Positions 11,531 through 25,045 of a stretch of 49,042 nucleotides of DNA are shown piece after piece. Made by a program: the position numbers and the translations under genes. The DNA is taken from assembly GCF_000003605.2 (NCBI RefSeq), contig NW_003136327.1:1-49042 (forward strand), read 5' to 3'. The DNA comes from Saccoglossus kowalevskii. Lineage: Eukaryota > Hemichordata > Enteropneusta > Harrimaniidae. The notes under the pieces were generated by a model. It made no database searches. It saw only the letters and a list, made by a program, of their open reading frames with translations, and was not told the origin of the DNA. Numbering within the stretch: the first letter of the stretch is position 1; each line of letters begins with the position of its first letter.

Positions 11531-11990
11531 GCATGTATTGTTATCTTGCTAGGGACTCAATTCCCACACGTGCACAGGTGACGACTTTCCTATCTTTGTG
11601 TTTTTAGCATGTGTTGTTATCGTTGCTAGGGACTCAATTCCCACACGTGCACAGGTGACAACTTTCCTATCTTTGTGTTTTTAGCATGTATTGTTATCGT
11701 TGCTAGGGACTCAATTCCCACACGTGCACAGGTGACAACTTTCCTATCTTTGTGTTTTTAGCATGTATTGTTATCTTGCTAGGGACTCAATTCCCACACG
11801 TGCACAGGTGACGACTTTCCTATCTTTGTGTTTTTAGCATGTGTTGTTATCGTTGCTAGGGACTCAATTCCCACACGTGCACAGGTGACGACTTTCCTAT
11901 CTTTGTGTTTTTAGCATGTGTTGTTATCGTTGCTAGGGACTCAATTCCCACACGTGCACAGGTGACGACTTTTCTATCTTTGTGTTTTTA
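11531..11990 (+). repeat. 230-bp tandem duplication of three monomers
   Basis: The rare pair GCATGTATTG plus TTATCTTGC (one base lost) occurs at 11531 and again at 11761. The distance is 230, which is three monomers less 1 bp. It is a small, recent local amplification. Confidence 0.75.
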
Positions 11991-13399
11991 GCATGTGTTG
12001 TTATCGTTGCTAGGGACTCAATTCCCACACGTGCACAGGTGACGACTTTCCTATCTTTGTGTTTTTAGCATGTGTTGTTATCGTTGCTAGGGACTCAATT
12101 CCCATACGTGCACAGGTGACGACTTTCCTATCTTTGTGATTTTAGCATGTGTTGTTATCGTTGCTAGGGACTCAATTCCCCACACGTGCACAGGTGACGA
12201 CTTTCCTATCTTTGTGTTTTTAGCATGTGTTGTTATCGTTGCTTGGGACTCAATTCCCACACGTGCACAGGTGACAACTTTCCTATCTTTGTGTTTTTAG
12301 CATGTGTTGTATCTCGTTGCTAGGGACTCAATTCCACACACGTGCACAGGTGTCGACTTTTCTATCTTTGTGTTTTTAGCATGTGTTGTTATCGTTGCTA
12401 GGGACTCAATTCCCGCACGTGCACAGGTGACGACTTTCCTATCTTTGTGTTTTTAGCATGTGTTGTTATCGTTGCTAGGGACTCAATTCCCACACGTGCA
12501 CAGGTGTCGACTTTCCTATCTTTGTGTTTTTAGCATGTGTTGTTATCGTTGCTAGGGACTCCATTCCCACACGTGCACAGGTGACGACTTTCCTATCTTT
12601 GTGTTTTTAGCATGTGTTGTTATCGTTGCTAGGGACTCAATTCCCACACGTGCACAGGTGACGACTTTCCTATCTTTGTGTTTTTAGCATGTGTTGTTAT
12701 CGTTGCTACATGTGTAGGGACTCAATTCCCACACGTGCACAGGTGTCGACTTTCCTATCTTTGTGTTTTTAGCATGTGTTGTTATCGTTGCTAGGGACTC
12801 CATTCCCACATGTGCACAGGTGACGACTTTCCTATCTTTGTGTTTTTAGCATGTGTTGTTATCGTTGCTAGGGACTCAATTCCCACACGTGCACAGGTGA
12901 CGACTTTTCTATCTTTGTGTTTTTAGCATGTGTTGTTATCGTTGCTAGGGACTCAATTCCCACACAGGCACAGGTGACGACTTTCCTATCTTTGTGTTTT
13001 TAGCATGTGTTGTTATCGTTGCTACATGTGTAGGGACTCAATTCCCACACGTGCACAGGTGACGATTTTCCTATCTTTGTGTTTTTAGCATGTGTTGTTA
13101 TCGTTGCTAGGGACTCCATTCCCACACGTGCACAGGTGACGACTTTCCTAGCTTTGTGTTTTTAGCATGTGTTGTTATCGTTGCTAGGGACTCAATTCCC
13201 ACATGTGCACAGGTGACGACTTTCCTATCTTTGTGTTTTTAGCATGTGTTGTTATCGTTGCTAGCGACTCAATTCCCACACGTGCACAGGTGACGACTTT
13301 CCTATCTTTGTGTTTTTAGCATGTGTTGTTATCGTTGCTAGGGACTCAATTCCCACACGTGTGCAGGTGACGACTTTCCTATCTTTGTGTTTTTAGCAT

Positions 13400-14250
13400 G
13401 TGTTGTTATCGTTGCTAGGGACTCAATTCCCACACGTGCACAGGTGACAACTTTCCTATCTTTGTGTTTTTAGCATGTGTTGTTGTCGTTGCTAGGGACT
13501 CAATTCCCACACGTGTGTTGTTATCGTTGCTAGGGACTCAATTCCCACACGTGCACAGGTGACGACTTTTCTATCTGTGTTTTTAGCATGTGTTGTTATC
13601 GTTGCTAGGGACTCAATTCCCACACGTGCACAGGTGACGACTTTCCTATCTTTGTGTTTTTAGCATGTGTTGTTATCGTTACTACATGTGTAGGGACTCA
13701 ATTCCCACACGTGCACAGGTGACGACTTTCCTATCTTTGTGTTTTTAGCATGTGTTGTTATCGTTGCTAGGGACTCCATTCCCACACGTGCACAGGTGAC
13801 GACTTTCCTATCTTTGTGTTTTTAGCATGTGTTGTTATCGTTGCTAGGGACTCAATTCCCACATGTGCACAGGTGACGACTTTCCTATCTTTGTGTTTTT
13901 AGCATGTGTTGTTATCGTTGCTAGGGACTCAATTCCCGCACGTGCACAGGTGACGACTTTCCTATCTTTGTGTTTTTAGCATGTGTTGTTATCGTTGCTT
14001 GGGACTCAATTCCCACACGTGCACAGGTGACGACTTTCCTATCTTTGTGTTTTTAGCATGTGTTGTTATCGTTGCTTGGGACTCAATTCCCACATGTGCA
14101 CAGGTGACGACTTTCCTATCTTTGTGTTTTTAGCATGTGTTGTTATCGTTGCTAGGGACTCAATTCCCACACGTGCACAGGTGACGACTTTCCTATCTTT
14201 GTGTTTTTAGCATGTGTTGTTATCGTTGCTAGGGACTCAATTCCCACACG
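13400..14250 (+). repeat. Dispersed block B, copy 1 (copy 2 at about 39513-40363)
   Basis: All markers recur at +26,113: GACAAC 13446/39559, short unit 13510/39623, the GTTACTA form of the 85-bp unit 13684/39797, CTCCATT, CACATGTGC, CCCGCACG, and GCTTGGG 14074/40187. Sequence before and after does not match, so a defined segment of about 850 bp was copied. Confidence 0.85.
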
Positions 14251-15799
14251 TGCACAGGTGACGACTTTCCTATCTTTGTGTTTTTAGCATGTGTTGTTGT
14301 CGTTGCTAGGGACTCAATTCCCACACGTGCACAGGTGACGACTTTCCTATCTTTGTGTTTTTAGCATGTGTTGTTATCGTTGCTAGGGACTCAATTCCCA
14401 CACGTGCACAGGTGACGACTTTTCTATCTTTGTGTTTTTAGCATGTGTTCTTATCGTTGCTAGGGACTCAATTCCCACACGTGCACAGATGACAACTTTC
14501 CTATCTTTGTGTTTTTAGCATGTGTTGTTATCGTTGCTAGGGACTCAATTCCCACACGTGCACAGGTGACGACTTTCCTATCTTTGTGTTTTTAGCATGT
14601 GTTGTTATCGTTGCTAGGAACTCAATTCCCACACGTGCACAGGTGACAACTTTCCTATCTTTGTGTTTTTAGCATGTGTTGTTATCGTTGCTAGGGACTC
14701 AATTCCCACACGTGCACAGGTGACACCTTTTCTATCTTTGTGTTTTTAGCATGTGTTCTTATCGTTGCTAGGGACTCAATTCCCACACGTGCACAGGTGA
14801 CAACTTTCCTATCTTTGTGTTTTTAGCATGTGTTGTTATCGTTGCTAGGGACTCAATTCCCACACGTGCACAGGTGACGACTTTCCTATCTTTGTGTTTT
14901 TAGCATGTGTTGTTATCGTTGCTAGGGACTCAATTCCCACACGTACACAGGTGACGAGTTTCCTATCTTTGTGTTTTTAGCATGTGTTCTTATCGTTGCT
15001 AGGGACTCAATTCCCACACGTACACAGGTGACGAGTTTCCTATCTTTGTGTTTTTAGCATGTGTTGTTGTCGTTGCTAGGGACTCAATTCCCACACGTGT
15101 GTTGTTATCGTTGTTAGGGACTCGATTCCCACACGTGCACAGGTGACGACTTTCCTATCTTTGTGTTTTTAGCATGTGTTGTTATCGTTGCTAGGGACTC
15201 AATTCCCACACGTGCACAGGTGACGACTTTCCTATCTTTGTGTTTTTAGCATGTGTTGTTATCGTTGCTAGGGACTCAATTCCCACACGTGCACAGGTGA
15301 CGACTTTCCTATCTTTGTGTTTTTAGCATGTGTTGTTATCGTTGCTAGGGACTCCATTCCCACACGTACACAGGTGACGACTTTCCTATCTTTGTGTTTT
15401 AGCATGTGTTGTTATCGTTGCTAGGGACTCAATTCCCACACGTGCACAGGTGACGACTTTCCTATCTTTGTGTTTTTAGCATGTGTTGTTATCGTTGCTA
15501 GGGACTCAATTCCCACACGTGCACAGGTGACGACTTTCCTATCTTTGTGTTTTTAGCATGTGTTGTTATCGTTGCTTGGGACTCAATTCCCACACGTGCA
15601 CAGGTGACGACTTTCCTATCTGTGTTTTTAGCATGTGTTGTTATCGTTGCTAGGGACTCAATTCCCACACGTGCACAGGTGACGACTTTCCTATCTTTGT
15701 GTTTTTAGCATGTGTTGTTATCGTTGCTAGGGACTCAATTCCCACACGTGCACAGGTGACGACTTTCCTATCTTTGTGTTTTTAGCATGTGTTGTTATC

Positions 15800-16240
15800 G
15801 TTGCTAGGGACTCAATTCCCACACGTGCGCAGGTGACGACTTTCCTATCTTTGTGTTTTTAGCATGTGTTGTTATCGTTGCTAGGGACTCAATTCCCACA
15901 CGTGCACAGGTGACGACTTTCCTACCTTTGTGTTTTTAGCATGTGTTGTTATCGTTGCTAGGGACTCAATTCCCACACGTGCACAGGTAACGACTTTCCT
16001 ACCTTTGTGTTTTTAGCATGTGTTGTTGTCGTTGCTAGGGACTCAATTCCCACACGTGCACAGGTGACGACTTTCCTACCTTTGTGTTTTTAGCATGTGT
16101 TGTTGTCGTTGCTAGGGACTCAATTCCCACACGTGCACAGGTGACGACTTTCCTATCTTTGTGTTTTTAGCATGTGTTGTTATCATTGCTAGGGACTCAA
16201 TTCCCGCACGTGCACAGGTGACGACTTTCCTATCTTTGTG
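15800..16240 (+). repeat. Dispersed block F, copy 1 (copy 2 at about 30403-30843)
   Basis: Markers recur at +14,603: CACGTGCGC 15823/30426, successive CCTACC units 15921/30524 and 15998/30601, GTTGTCG units, ATCATTG, and CCCGCACG. A partial relative (CACGTGCGC followed by CCTACC) is at about 22345-22450. Confidence 0.8.
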
Positions 16241-16589
16241 TTTTTAGCATGTGTTGTTGTCGTTGCTAGGGACTCAATTCCCACACGTGCACAGGTGACG
16301 ACTTTCCTACCTTTGTGTTTTTAGCATGTGTTGTTGTCGTTGCTAGGGACTCAATTCCCACACGTGCACAGGTGACGACTTTCCTATCTTTGTGTTTTTA
16401 GCATGTGTTGTTATCGTTGCTAGGGACTCAATCCCACACGTGCACAGGTGACGACTTTCCTATCTTTGTGTTTTTAGCATGTGTTGTTGTCGTTGCTAGG
16501 GACTCAATTCCCACACGTGCACAGGTGACGACTTTCCTATCTTTGTGTTTTTAGCATGTGTTGTTATCGTTGCTAGGGACTCAATTCTC

Positions 16590-17158
16590 ACACGTGCACA
16601 GGTGACGACTTTCTTATCTTTGTGTTTTTAGCATGTGTTGTTATCGTTGCTAGGGACTCAATTCCCACACGTGCACAGGTGACGACTTTCCTATCTTTGT
16701 GTTTTTAGCATGTGTTGTTGTCGTTGCTAGGGACTCAATTCCCACACGTGCACAGGTGACGACTTTCCTATCTTTGTGTTTTTAGCATGTGTTGTTATCG
16801 TTGCTAGGGACTCAATTCCCACACGTGCACTGGTGACGACATTCCTATCTTTGTGTTTTTAGCATGTGTTGTTGTCGTTGCTAGGGACTCAATTCCCACA
16901 TGTGCACAGGTGACGACTTTCCTATCTTTGTGTTTGTAGCATGTGTTGTTGTCGTTGCTAGGGACTCAATTCCCACACATGCACAGGTGACGACTTTCCT
17001 ATCTGTGTTTTTAGCATGTGTTGTTATCGTTGCTCGGGACTCAATTCCCACACGTGCACAGGTGACGACTTTCCTATCTTTGTGTTTGTAGCATGTGTTG
17101 TTGTCGTTGCTAGGGACTCAATTCCCACACGTGCACAGGTGACGACTTTCCTGTCTTT
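16590..17158 (+). repeat. Dispersed block C, copy 1 (copy 2 at about 33968-34536)
   Basis: Markers recur at +17,378: TTCTTATC 16611/33989, CACATGTGC, two TTTGTAGC units 152 bp apart, CACACATGC, ATCTGTG (minus 2 bp), GCTCGGG, and CTGTCTTT 17151/34529. Shorter relatives with the paired TTTGTAGC units lie at about 33005-33230 and 46134-46370, the latter in the right zone. Confidence 0.85.
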
Positions 17159-18478
17159 GTGTTTTTAGCATGTGTTGTTATCGTTGCTAGGGACTCAATT
17201 CCCACACGTGCACAGGTGACGACTTTCCTATCTTTGTGTTTTTAGCATGTGTTGTTGTCGTTGCTAGGGACTCAATTCCCACACGTGTGTTGTTATCGTT
17301 GCTAGGGACTCATTTCCCACACGTGCACAGGTGACGACTTTTCTATCTTTGTGTTTTAGCATGTGTTGTTATCGTTGCTAGGGACTCAATTCCCACACGT
17401 TGCACAGGTGACGACTTTCCTATCTTTGTGTTTTTAGCATGTGTTGTTATCGTTGCTACATGTGTAGGGACTCAATTCCCACACGTGCACAGATGACGAC
17501 TTTCCTATCTTTGTGTTTTTAGCATGTGTTGTTATCGTTGCGAGGGACTCAATTCCCACACGTGTACAGGTGACGACTTTCCTATCTTTGTGTTTTTAGC
17601 ATGTGTTGTTATCGTTGCTAGGGACTCAATTCCCACACGTGCACAGGTGACGACTTTCCTATCTTTGTGTTTTTAGCATGTGTTGTTATCGTTGCTTGGG
17701 ACTCAATTCCCACACGTGCACAGGTGACGACTTTCCTATCTTTGTGTTTTTAGCATGTGTTGTTATCGTTGCTTGGGACTCAATTCCCACACGTGCACAT
17801 GTGACGACTTTCCTATCTTTGTGTTTTTAGCATGTGTTGTTATCGTTGCTAGGGACTCAATTCCCACACGTGCACAGGTGACGACTTTCCTATCTTTGTG
17901 TTTTTAGCATGTGTTGTTGTCGTTGCTAGGGACTCAATTCCCACACGTGTGTTGTTATCGTTGCTAGGGACTCAATTCCCACACGTGCACAGGTGACGAC
18001 TTTTCTATCTTTGTGTTTTTAGCATGTGTTGTTATCGTTGCTAGGGACTCAATTCCCACACGTGCACAGGTGACGACTTTCCTATCTTTGTGTTTTTAGC
18101 ATGTGTTGTTATCGTTGCTACATGTGTAGGGACTCAATTCCCACACGTGCACAGATGACGACTTTCCTATCTTTGTGTTTTTAGCATGTGTTGTTATCGT
18201 TGCGAGGGACTCAATTCCCACACGTGTACAGGTGACGACTTTCCTATCTTTGTGTTTTTAGCATGTGTTGTTATCGTTGCTAGGGACTCAATTCCCACAC
18301 GTGCACAGGTGACGACTTTCCTATCTTTGTGTTTTTAGCATGTGTTGTTATCGTTGCTTGGGACTCAATTCCCACACGTGCACAGGTGACGACTTTCCTA
18401 TCTTTGTGTTTTTAGCATGTGTTGTTATCGTTGCTTGGGACTCAATTCCCACACGTGCACATGTGACGACTTTCCTAT
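17155..18478 (+). repeat. 662-bp higher-order repeat, two tandem copies
   Basis: The copies are approximately 17155-17816 and 17817-18478. Every marker repeats at exactly +662: short unit 17282/17944, 85-bp unit 17458/18120, GCAGATGACG units, GCGAGGG (17540/18202, seen nowhere else), GTGTACAGG, and GCTTGGG 17697/18359. Composition is seven 77-mers plus one 85-mer and one 38-mer, which sums to 662. Few differences separate the copies (CATTTCCC at 17312, a lost T near 17355, an extra T near 17401), so the duplication is recent. Confidence 0.9.
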
Positions 18479-19639
18479 CTTTGTGTTTTTAGCATGTGTT
18501 GTTATCGTTGCTAGGGACTCAATTCCCACACGTGCACAGGTGACGACTTTCCTATCTTTGTGTTTTTAGCATGTGTTGTTATCGTTGCTAGGGACTCAAT
18601 TCCCGCACGTGCACAGGTGACGACTTTCCTATTTTTGTGTTTTTAGCATGTGTTGTTATCGTTGCTAGGGACTCAATTCCCACACGTGCACAGGTGACTA
18701 CTTTCCTATCTTTGTGTTTTTAGCATGTGTTGTTATCGTTGCTAGGGACTCAATTCCCACACGTGCACAGGTGACGACTTTCCTATCTTTGTGTTTTTAG
18801 CATGTGTTGTTATCGTTGCTTGGGACTCAATTCCCACACGTGCACATGTGACGACTTTCCTATCTTTGTGTTTTTAGCATGTGTTGTTATCGTTGCTAGG
18901 GACTCAATTCCCACACGTGCACAGGTGACTACTTTCCTATCTTTGTGTTTTTAGCATGTGTTGTTATCGTTGCTAGGGACTCAATTCCCACAAGTGCACA
19001 GGTGACGACTTTCCTGTCTTTGTGTTTTTAGCATGTGTTGTTATCGTTGCTAGGGACTCAATTCCCACACGTGCACAGGTGACGACTTTCCTATCTTCGT
19101 GTTTTTAGCATGTGTTGTTATCGTTGCTAGGGACTCAATTCCCACACGTGCACAGGTGACGACGTTCCTTATCTTTGTGTTTTTAGCATGTGTTGTTATC
19201 GTTGCTAGGGACTCCATTCCCACACGTGCACAGGTGACGACTTTCCTATCTTTGTGTTTTTAGCATGTGTTGTTATCATTGCTAGGGACTCAATTCCCAC
19301 ACGTGCACAGGTGACGACGTTCCTATCTTTGTGTTTTTTAGCATGTGTTGTTATTGTTGCTAGGGACTCAATTCCCACACGTGCACAGGTGACGACTTTC
19401 CTATCTTTGTGTTTTTAGCATGTGTTGTTATCGTTGCTAGGGACTCCATTCCCACACGTGCACAGGTGACGACTTTCCTATCTTTGTGTTTTTAGCATGT
19501 GTTGTTATCGTTGCTAGGGACTCAATTCCCACACGTGCACAGGTGACGACTTTCCTATCTTTGTGTTTTTAGCATGTGTTGTTATCGTTGCTAGGGACTC
19601 AATTCCCACACGTGCACAGGTGACGACTTTCCTATCTTT

Positions 19640-21165
19640 GTGTTTTTAGCATGTGTTGTTATCGTTGCTAGGGACTCAATTCCCACACGTGCACAGGTGA
19701 CGACTTTTCTATCTTTGTGTTTTTAGCATGTGTTGTTATCGTTGCTAGGGACTCAATTCCCACACGTGCACAGGTGACAACTTTCCTATCTGTGTTTTTA
19801 GCATGTGTTGTTATCGTTGCTAGGGACTCAATTCCCACACGTGTGCAGGTGATGACTTTCCTATCTTTGTGTTTTTAGCATGTGTTGTTATCGTTGCTAG
19901 GGACTCAATTCCCACACATGCACAGGTGACGACTTTCCTATCTTTGTGTTTTTAGCATGTGTTGTTATCGTTGCTAGGGACTCAATTCCCACACAGGCAC
20001 AGGTGACGACTTTCCTATCTTTGTGTTTTTAGCATGTGTTGTTATCGTTGCTACATGTGTAGGGACTCAATTCCCACACGTGCACAGGTGACGACTTTCC
20101 TATCTTTGTGTTTTTAGCATGTGTTGTTATCGTTGCTAGGGACTCAATTCCCACACAGGCACAGGTGACGACTTTCCTATCTTTGTGTTTTTAGCATGTG
20201 TTGTTATCGTTGCTACATGTGTAGGGACTCAATTCCCACATGTGCACAGGTGACGACTTTCCTATCTTTGTGTTTTTAGCATGTGTTGTTATCGTTGCTA
20301 GGGACTCAATTCCCACACGTGCACAGGTGACGACTTTCCTATCTTTGTGTTTTTAGCATGTGTTGTTATCGTTGCTAGGGACTCAATTCCCACACGTGCA
20401 CAGGTGACGACTTTCCTATCTTTGTGTTTTTAGCATGTGTTGTTATCGTTGCTAGGGACTCAATTCCCACACGTGCACAGGTGACGACTTTTCTATCTTT
20501 GTGTTTTTAGCATGTGTTGTTATCGTTGCTAGGGACTCAATTCCCACACGTGCACAGGTGACAACTTTCCTATCTGTGTTTTTAGCATGTGTTGTTATCG
20601 TTGCTAGGGACTCAATTCCCACACGTGTGCAGGTGATGACTTTCCTATCTTTGTGTTTTTAGCATGTGTTGTTATCGTTGCTAGGGACTCAATTCCCACA
20701 CATGCACAGGTGACGACTTTCCTATCTTTGTGTTTTTAGCATGTGTTGTTATCGTTGCTAGGGACTCAATTCCCACACAGGCACAGGTGACGACTTTCCT
20801 ATCTTTGTGTTTTTAGCATGTGTTGTTATCGTTGCTACATGTGTAGGGACTCAATTCCCACACGTGCACAGGTGACGACTTTCCTATCTTTGTGTTTTTA
20901 GCATGTGTTGTTATCGTTGCTAGGGACTCAATTCCCACACAGGCACAGGTGACGACTTTCCTATCTTTGTGTTTTTAGCATGTGTTGTTATCGTTGCTAC
21001 ATGTGTAGGGACTCAATTCCCACATGTGCACAGGTGACGACTTTCCTATCTTTGTGTTTTTAGCATGTGTTGTTATCGTTGCTAGGGACTCAATTCCCAC
21101 ACGTGCACAGGTGACGACTTTCCTATCTTTGTGTTTTTAGCATGTGTTGTTATCGTTGCTAGGGA
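19640..21165 (+). repeat. 784-bp higher-order repeat, two tandem copies
   Basis: The copies are about 19640-20423 and 20424-21165. Markers repeat at +784: TTTTC 19705/20489, the 2-bp shorter ATCTGTG 19788/20572, GTGTGCAGGTGATG, CACACAGGCACAGG twice per copy, and 85-bp units 20053/20837 and 20215/20999. Composition is eight 77-mers and two 85-mers less 2 bp, which equals 784. The left limit is uncertain because plain monomers precede it. The second copy diverges where CCCTCACG appears at 21173. Confidence 0.85.
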
Positions 21166-21590
21166 CTCAATTCCCTCACGTGCACAGGTGACGACTTTTC
21201 TATCTTTGTGTTTTTAGCATGTGTTGTTATCGTTGCTAGGGACTCAATTCCCACACGTGCACAGGTGACGACTTTCCTATCTTTGTGTTTTTAGCATGTG
21301 TTGTTATCGTTGCTACATGTGTAGGGACTCAATTCCCACACGTGCACAGGTGACGACTTTCCTATCTTTGTGTTTTTAGCATGTGTTGTTATCGTTGCTA
21401 GGGACTCCATTCCCACACGTGCACAGGTGACGACTTTCCTATCTTTGTGTTTTTAGCATGTGTTGTTATCGTTGCTAGGGACTCAATTCCCACACGTGCA
21501 CAGGTGACGACTTTCCTATCTTTGTGTTTTTAGCATGTGTTGTTGTCGTTGCTAGGGACTCAATTCCCACACGTGCACAGGTGACGACTT
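20424..21590 (+). repeat. Dispersed block E, copy 1 (copy 2 at about 34535-35701)
   Basis: Markers recur at +14,111: ATCTGTG 20572/34683, 85-bp units 20837/34948, 20999/35110 and 21315/35426, CCCTCAC 21173/35284, and GTTGTCG 21542/35653. The copies part at 21595, where the left has ATCTGTG and the right has ATCTTTG. The segment overlaps the second copy of the 784-bp repeat, so the tandem duplication and the dispersed copying are nested events. Confidence 0.85.
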
Positions 21591-23299
21591 TCCTATCTGT
21601 GTTTTTAGCATGTGTTGTTATCGTTGCTAGGGACTCAATTCCCACACGTGCACAGGTGACGACGTTCCTATCTTTGTGTTTTTAGCATGTGTTGTTATCG
21701 TTGCTAGGGACTCCATTCCCACACGTGCACAGGTGACGACTTTCCTATCTTTGTGTTTTTAGCATGTGTTGTTGTCGTTGCTAGGGACTCAATTCCCACA
21801 CGTGCACATGTGACGACTTTCCTATCTTTGTGTTTTTAGCATGTGTTGTTATCGTTGCTAGGGACTCAATTCCCACACGTGCACAGGTGACGACTTTTCT
21901 ATCTTTGTGTTTTTAGCATGTGTTGTTATCGTTGCTAGGGACTCAATTCCCTCACGTGCACAGGTGACGACTTTTCTATCTTTGTGTTTTTAGCATGTGT
22001 TGTTATCGTTGCTAGGGACTCAATTCCCACACGTGCACAGGTGACGACTTTCCTATCTTTGTGTTTTTAGCATGTGTTGTTATCGTTGCTACATGTGTAG
22101 GGACTCAATTCCCACACGTGCACAGGTGACGACTTTCCTATCTGTGTTTTTAGCATGTGTTGTTATCGTTGCTAGGGACTCAATTCCCACACGTGCACAG
22201 ATGACGACTTTCCTATCTTTGTGTTTTTAGCATGTGTTGTTATCGTTGCTAGGGACTCAATTCCCACACGTGCACAGGTGACGACTTTCCTATCTTTGTG
22301 TTTTTAGCATGTGTTGTTATCGTTGCTAGGGACTCAATTCCCACACGTGCGCAGGTGACGACTTTCCTATCTTTGTGTTTTTAGCATGTGTTGTTATCGT
22401 TGCTAGGGACTCAATTCCCACACGTGCACAGGTGACGACTTTCCTACCTTTGTGTTTTTAGCATGTGTTGTTGTCGTTGCTAGGGACTCAATTCCCACAC
22501 GTGCACAGGTGACGACTTTCCTATATTTGTGTTTTTAGCATGTGTTGTTATCGTTGCTAGGGACTCAATTCCCACACGTGCACAGGTGACGACTTTCCTA
22601 TCTTTGTGTTTTTAGCATGTGTTGTTATCGTTGCTAGGGACTCAATTCCCACACGTGCACAGGTGACGACTTTCCTATCTTTGTGTTTTTAGCATGTGTT
22701 GTTATCGTTGCTAGGGACTCAATTCCCACACGTGCACAGGTGACGACTTTCCTATCTTTGTGTTTTTAGCATGTGTTGTTATCGTTGCTAGGGACTCAAT
22801 TCCCACACGTGCACATGTGACGACTTTCTTATCTTTGTGTTTTTAGCATGTGTTGTTATCGTTGCTAGGGACTCAATTCCCACACGTGCACAGGTGACGA
22901 CTTTCCTATCTTTGTGTTTTTAGCATGTGTTGTTATCGTTGCTAGGGACTCAATTCCCACACGTGCACAGGTGACGACTTTCCTATCTTTGTGTTTTTAG
23001 CATGTGTTGTTATCGTTGCTAGGGACTCAATTCCCACACGTGCACAGGTGACGACTTTCCTATCTTTGTGTTTTTAGCATGTGTTGTTATCGTTGCTAGG
23101 GACTCAATTCCCACACGTGCACAGGTGACGACTTTCCTATCTTTGTGTTTTTAGCATGTGTTGTTATCGTTGCTAGGGACTCAATTCCCACACGTGCACA
23201 GGTGACGACTTTTCTATCTTTGTGTTTTTAGCATGTGTTGTTATCGTTGCTAGGGACTCAATTCCCACACGTGCACAGGTGACGACTTTCCTATCGTTG

Positions 23300-25045
23300 T
23301 GTTTTTAGCATGTGTTGTTATCGTTGCTTGGGACTCAATTCCCACACGTGCACATGTGACGACTTTCCTATCTTTGTGTTTTTAGCATGTGTTGTTATCG
23401 TTGCTAGGGACTCAATTCCCACACGTGCACAGGTGACGACTTTCCTATCTTTGTGTTTTTAGCATGTGTTGTTGTCGTTGCTAGGGACTCAATTCCCACA
23501 CGTGTGTTATTATCGTTGCTAGGGACTCAATTCCCACACGTGCACAGGTGACGACTTTTCTATCTTTGTGTTTTTAGCATGTGTTGTTATCGTTGCTAGG
23601 GACTAAATTCCCACACGTGCACAGGTGACGACTTTCCTATCTTTGTGTTTTTAGCATGTGTTGTTATCGTTGCTAGTGACTCAATTCCCACACGTGCACA
23701 GGTGACGACTTTCCTATCTTTGTGTTTTTAGCATGTGTTGTTATCGTTGCTACATGTGTAGGGACTCAATTCCCACACGTGCACAGGTGACGACTTTCCT
23801 ATCTTGGTGTTTTTAGCATGTGTTGTTATCGTTGCTAGGGACTCCATTCCCACACGTGCACAGGTGACGACTTTCCTATCTTTGTGTTTTTAGCATGTGT
23901 TGTTATCGTTGCTAGGGACTCAATTCCCACATGTGCACAGGTGACGACTTTCCTATCTTTGTGTTTTTAGCATGTGTTGTTATCGTTGCTAGGGACTCAA
24001 TTCCCACACGTGTACAGGTGACGACTTTCCTATCTTTGTGTTTTTAGCATGTGTTGTTATCGTTGCTAGGGACTCAATTCCCACACGTGCACAGGTGACG
24101 ACTTTCCTATCTTTGTGTTTTTAGCATGTGTTGTTATCGTTGCTTGGGACTCAATTCCCACACGTGCACAGGTGACGACTTTCCTATCTTTGTGTTTTTA
24201 GCATGTGTTGTTATCGTTGCTTGGGACTCAATTCCCACACGTGCACATGTGACGACTTTCCTATCTTTGTGTTTTTAGCATGTGTTGTTATCGTTGCTAG
24301 GGACTCAATTCCCACACGTGCACAGGTGACGACTTTCCTATCTTTGTGTTTTTAGCATGTGTTGTTGTCGTTGCTAGGGACTCAATTCCCACACGTGTGT
24401 TGTTATCGTTGCTAGGGACTCAATTCCCACACGTGCACAGGTGACGACTTTTCTATCTTTGTGTTTTTAGCATGTGTTGTTATCGTTGCTAGGGACTCAA
24501 TTCCCACACGTGCACAGGTGACGACTTTCCTATCTTTGTGTTTTTAGCATGTGTTGTTATCGTTGCTACATGTGTAGGGACTCAATTCCCACACGTGCAC
24601 AGATGACGACTTTCCTATCTTTGTGTTTTTAGCATGTGTTGTTATCGTTGCTAGGGACTCCATTCCCACACGTGCACAGGTGACGACTTTCCTATCTTTG
24701 TGTTTTTAGCATGTGTTGTTATCGTTGCTAGGGACTCAATTCCCACATGTGCACAGGTGACGACTTTCCTATCTTTGTGTTTTTAGCATGTGTTGTTATC
24801 GTTGCTAGGGACTCAATTCCCACACGTGTACAGGTGACGACTTTCCTATCTTTGTGTTTTTAGCATGTGTTGTTATCGTTGCTAGGGACTCAATTCCCAC
24901 ACGTGCACAGGTGACGACTTTCCTATCTTTGTGTTTTTAGCATGTGTTGTTATCGTTGCTTGGGACTCAATTCCCACACGTGCACATGTGACGACTTTCC
25001 TATCTTTGTGTTTTTAGCATGTGTTGTTATCGTTGCTAGGGACTC
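23300..25045 (+). repeat. 893-bp higher-order repeat, two unequal tandem copies
   Basis: The short units at 23499 and 24392 and the GCTTGGG units at 23326 and 24219 lie 893 bp apart, the sum of ten 77-mers, one 85-mer and one 38-mer. The first copy has 253 bp between its short unit and its 85-bp unit, while the second has 176 bp, so one monomer was gained or lost. The second copy resembles the 662-bp block (including CAGATGACG at about 24600 and GTGTACAGG at about 24827), which shows a common ancestor. Confidence 0.8.
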
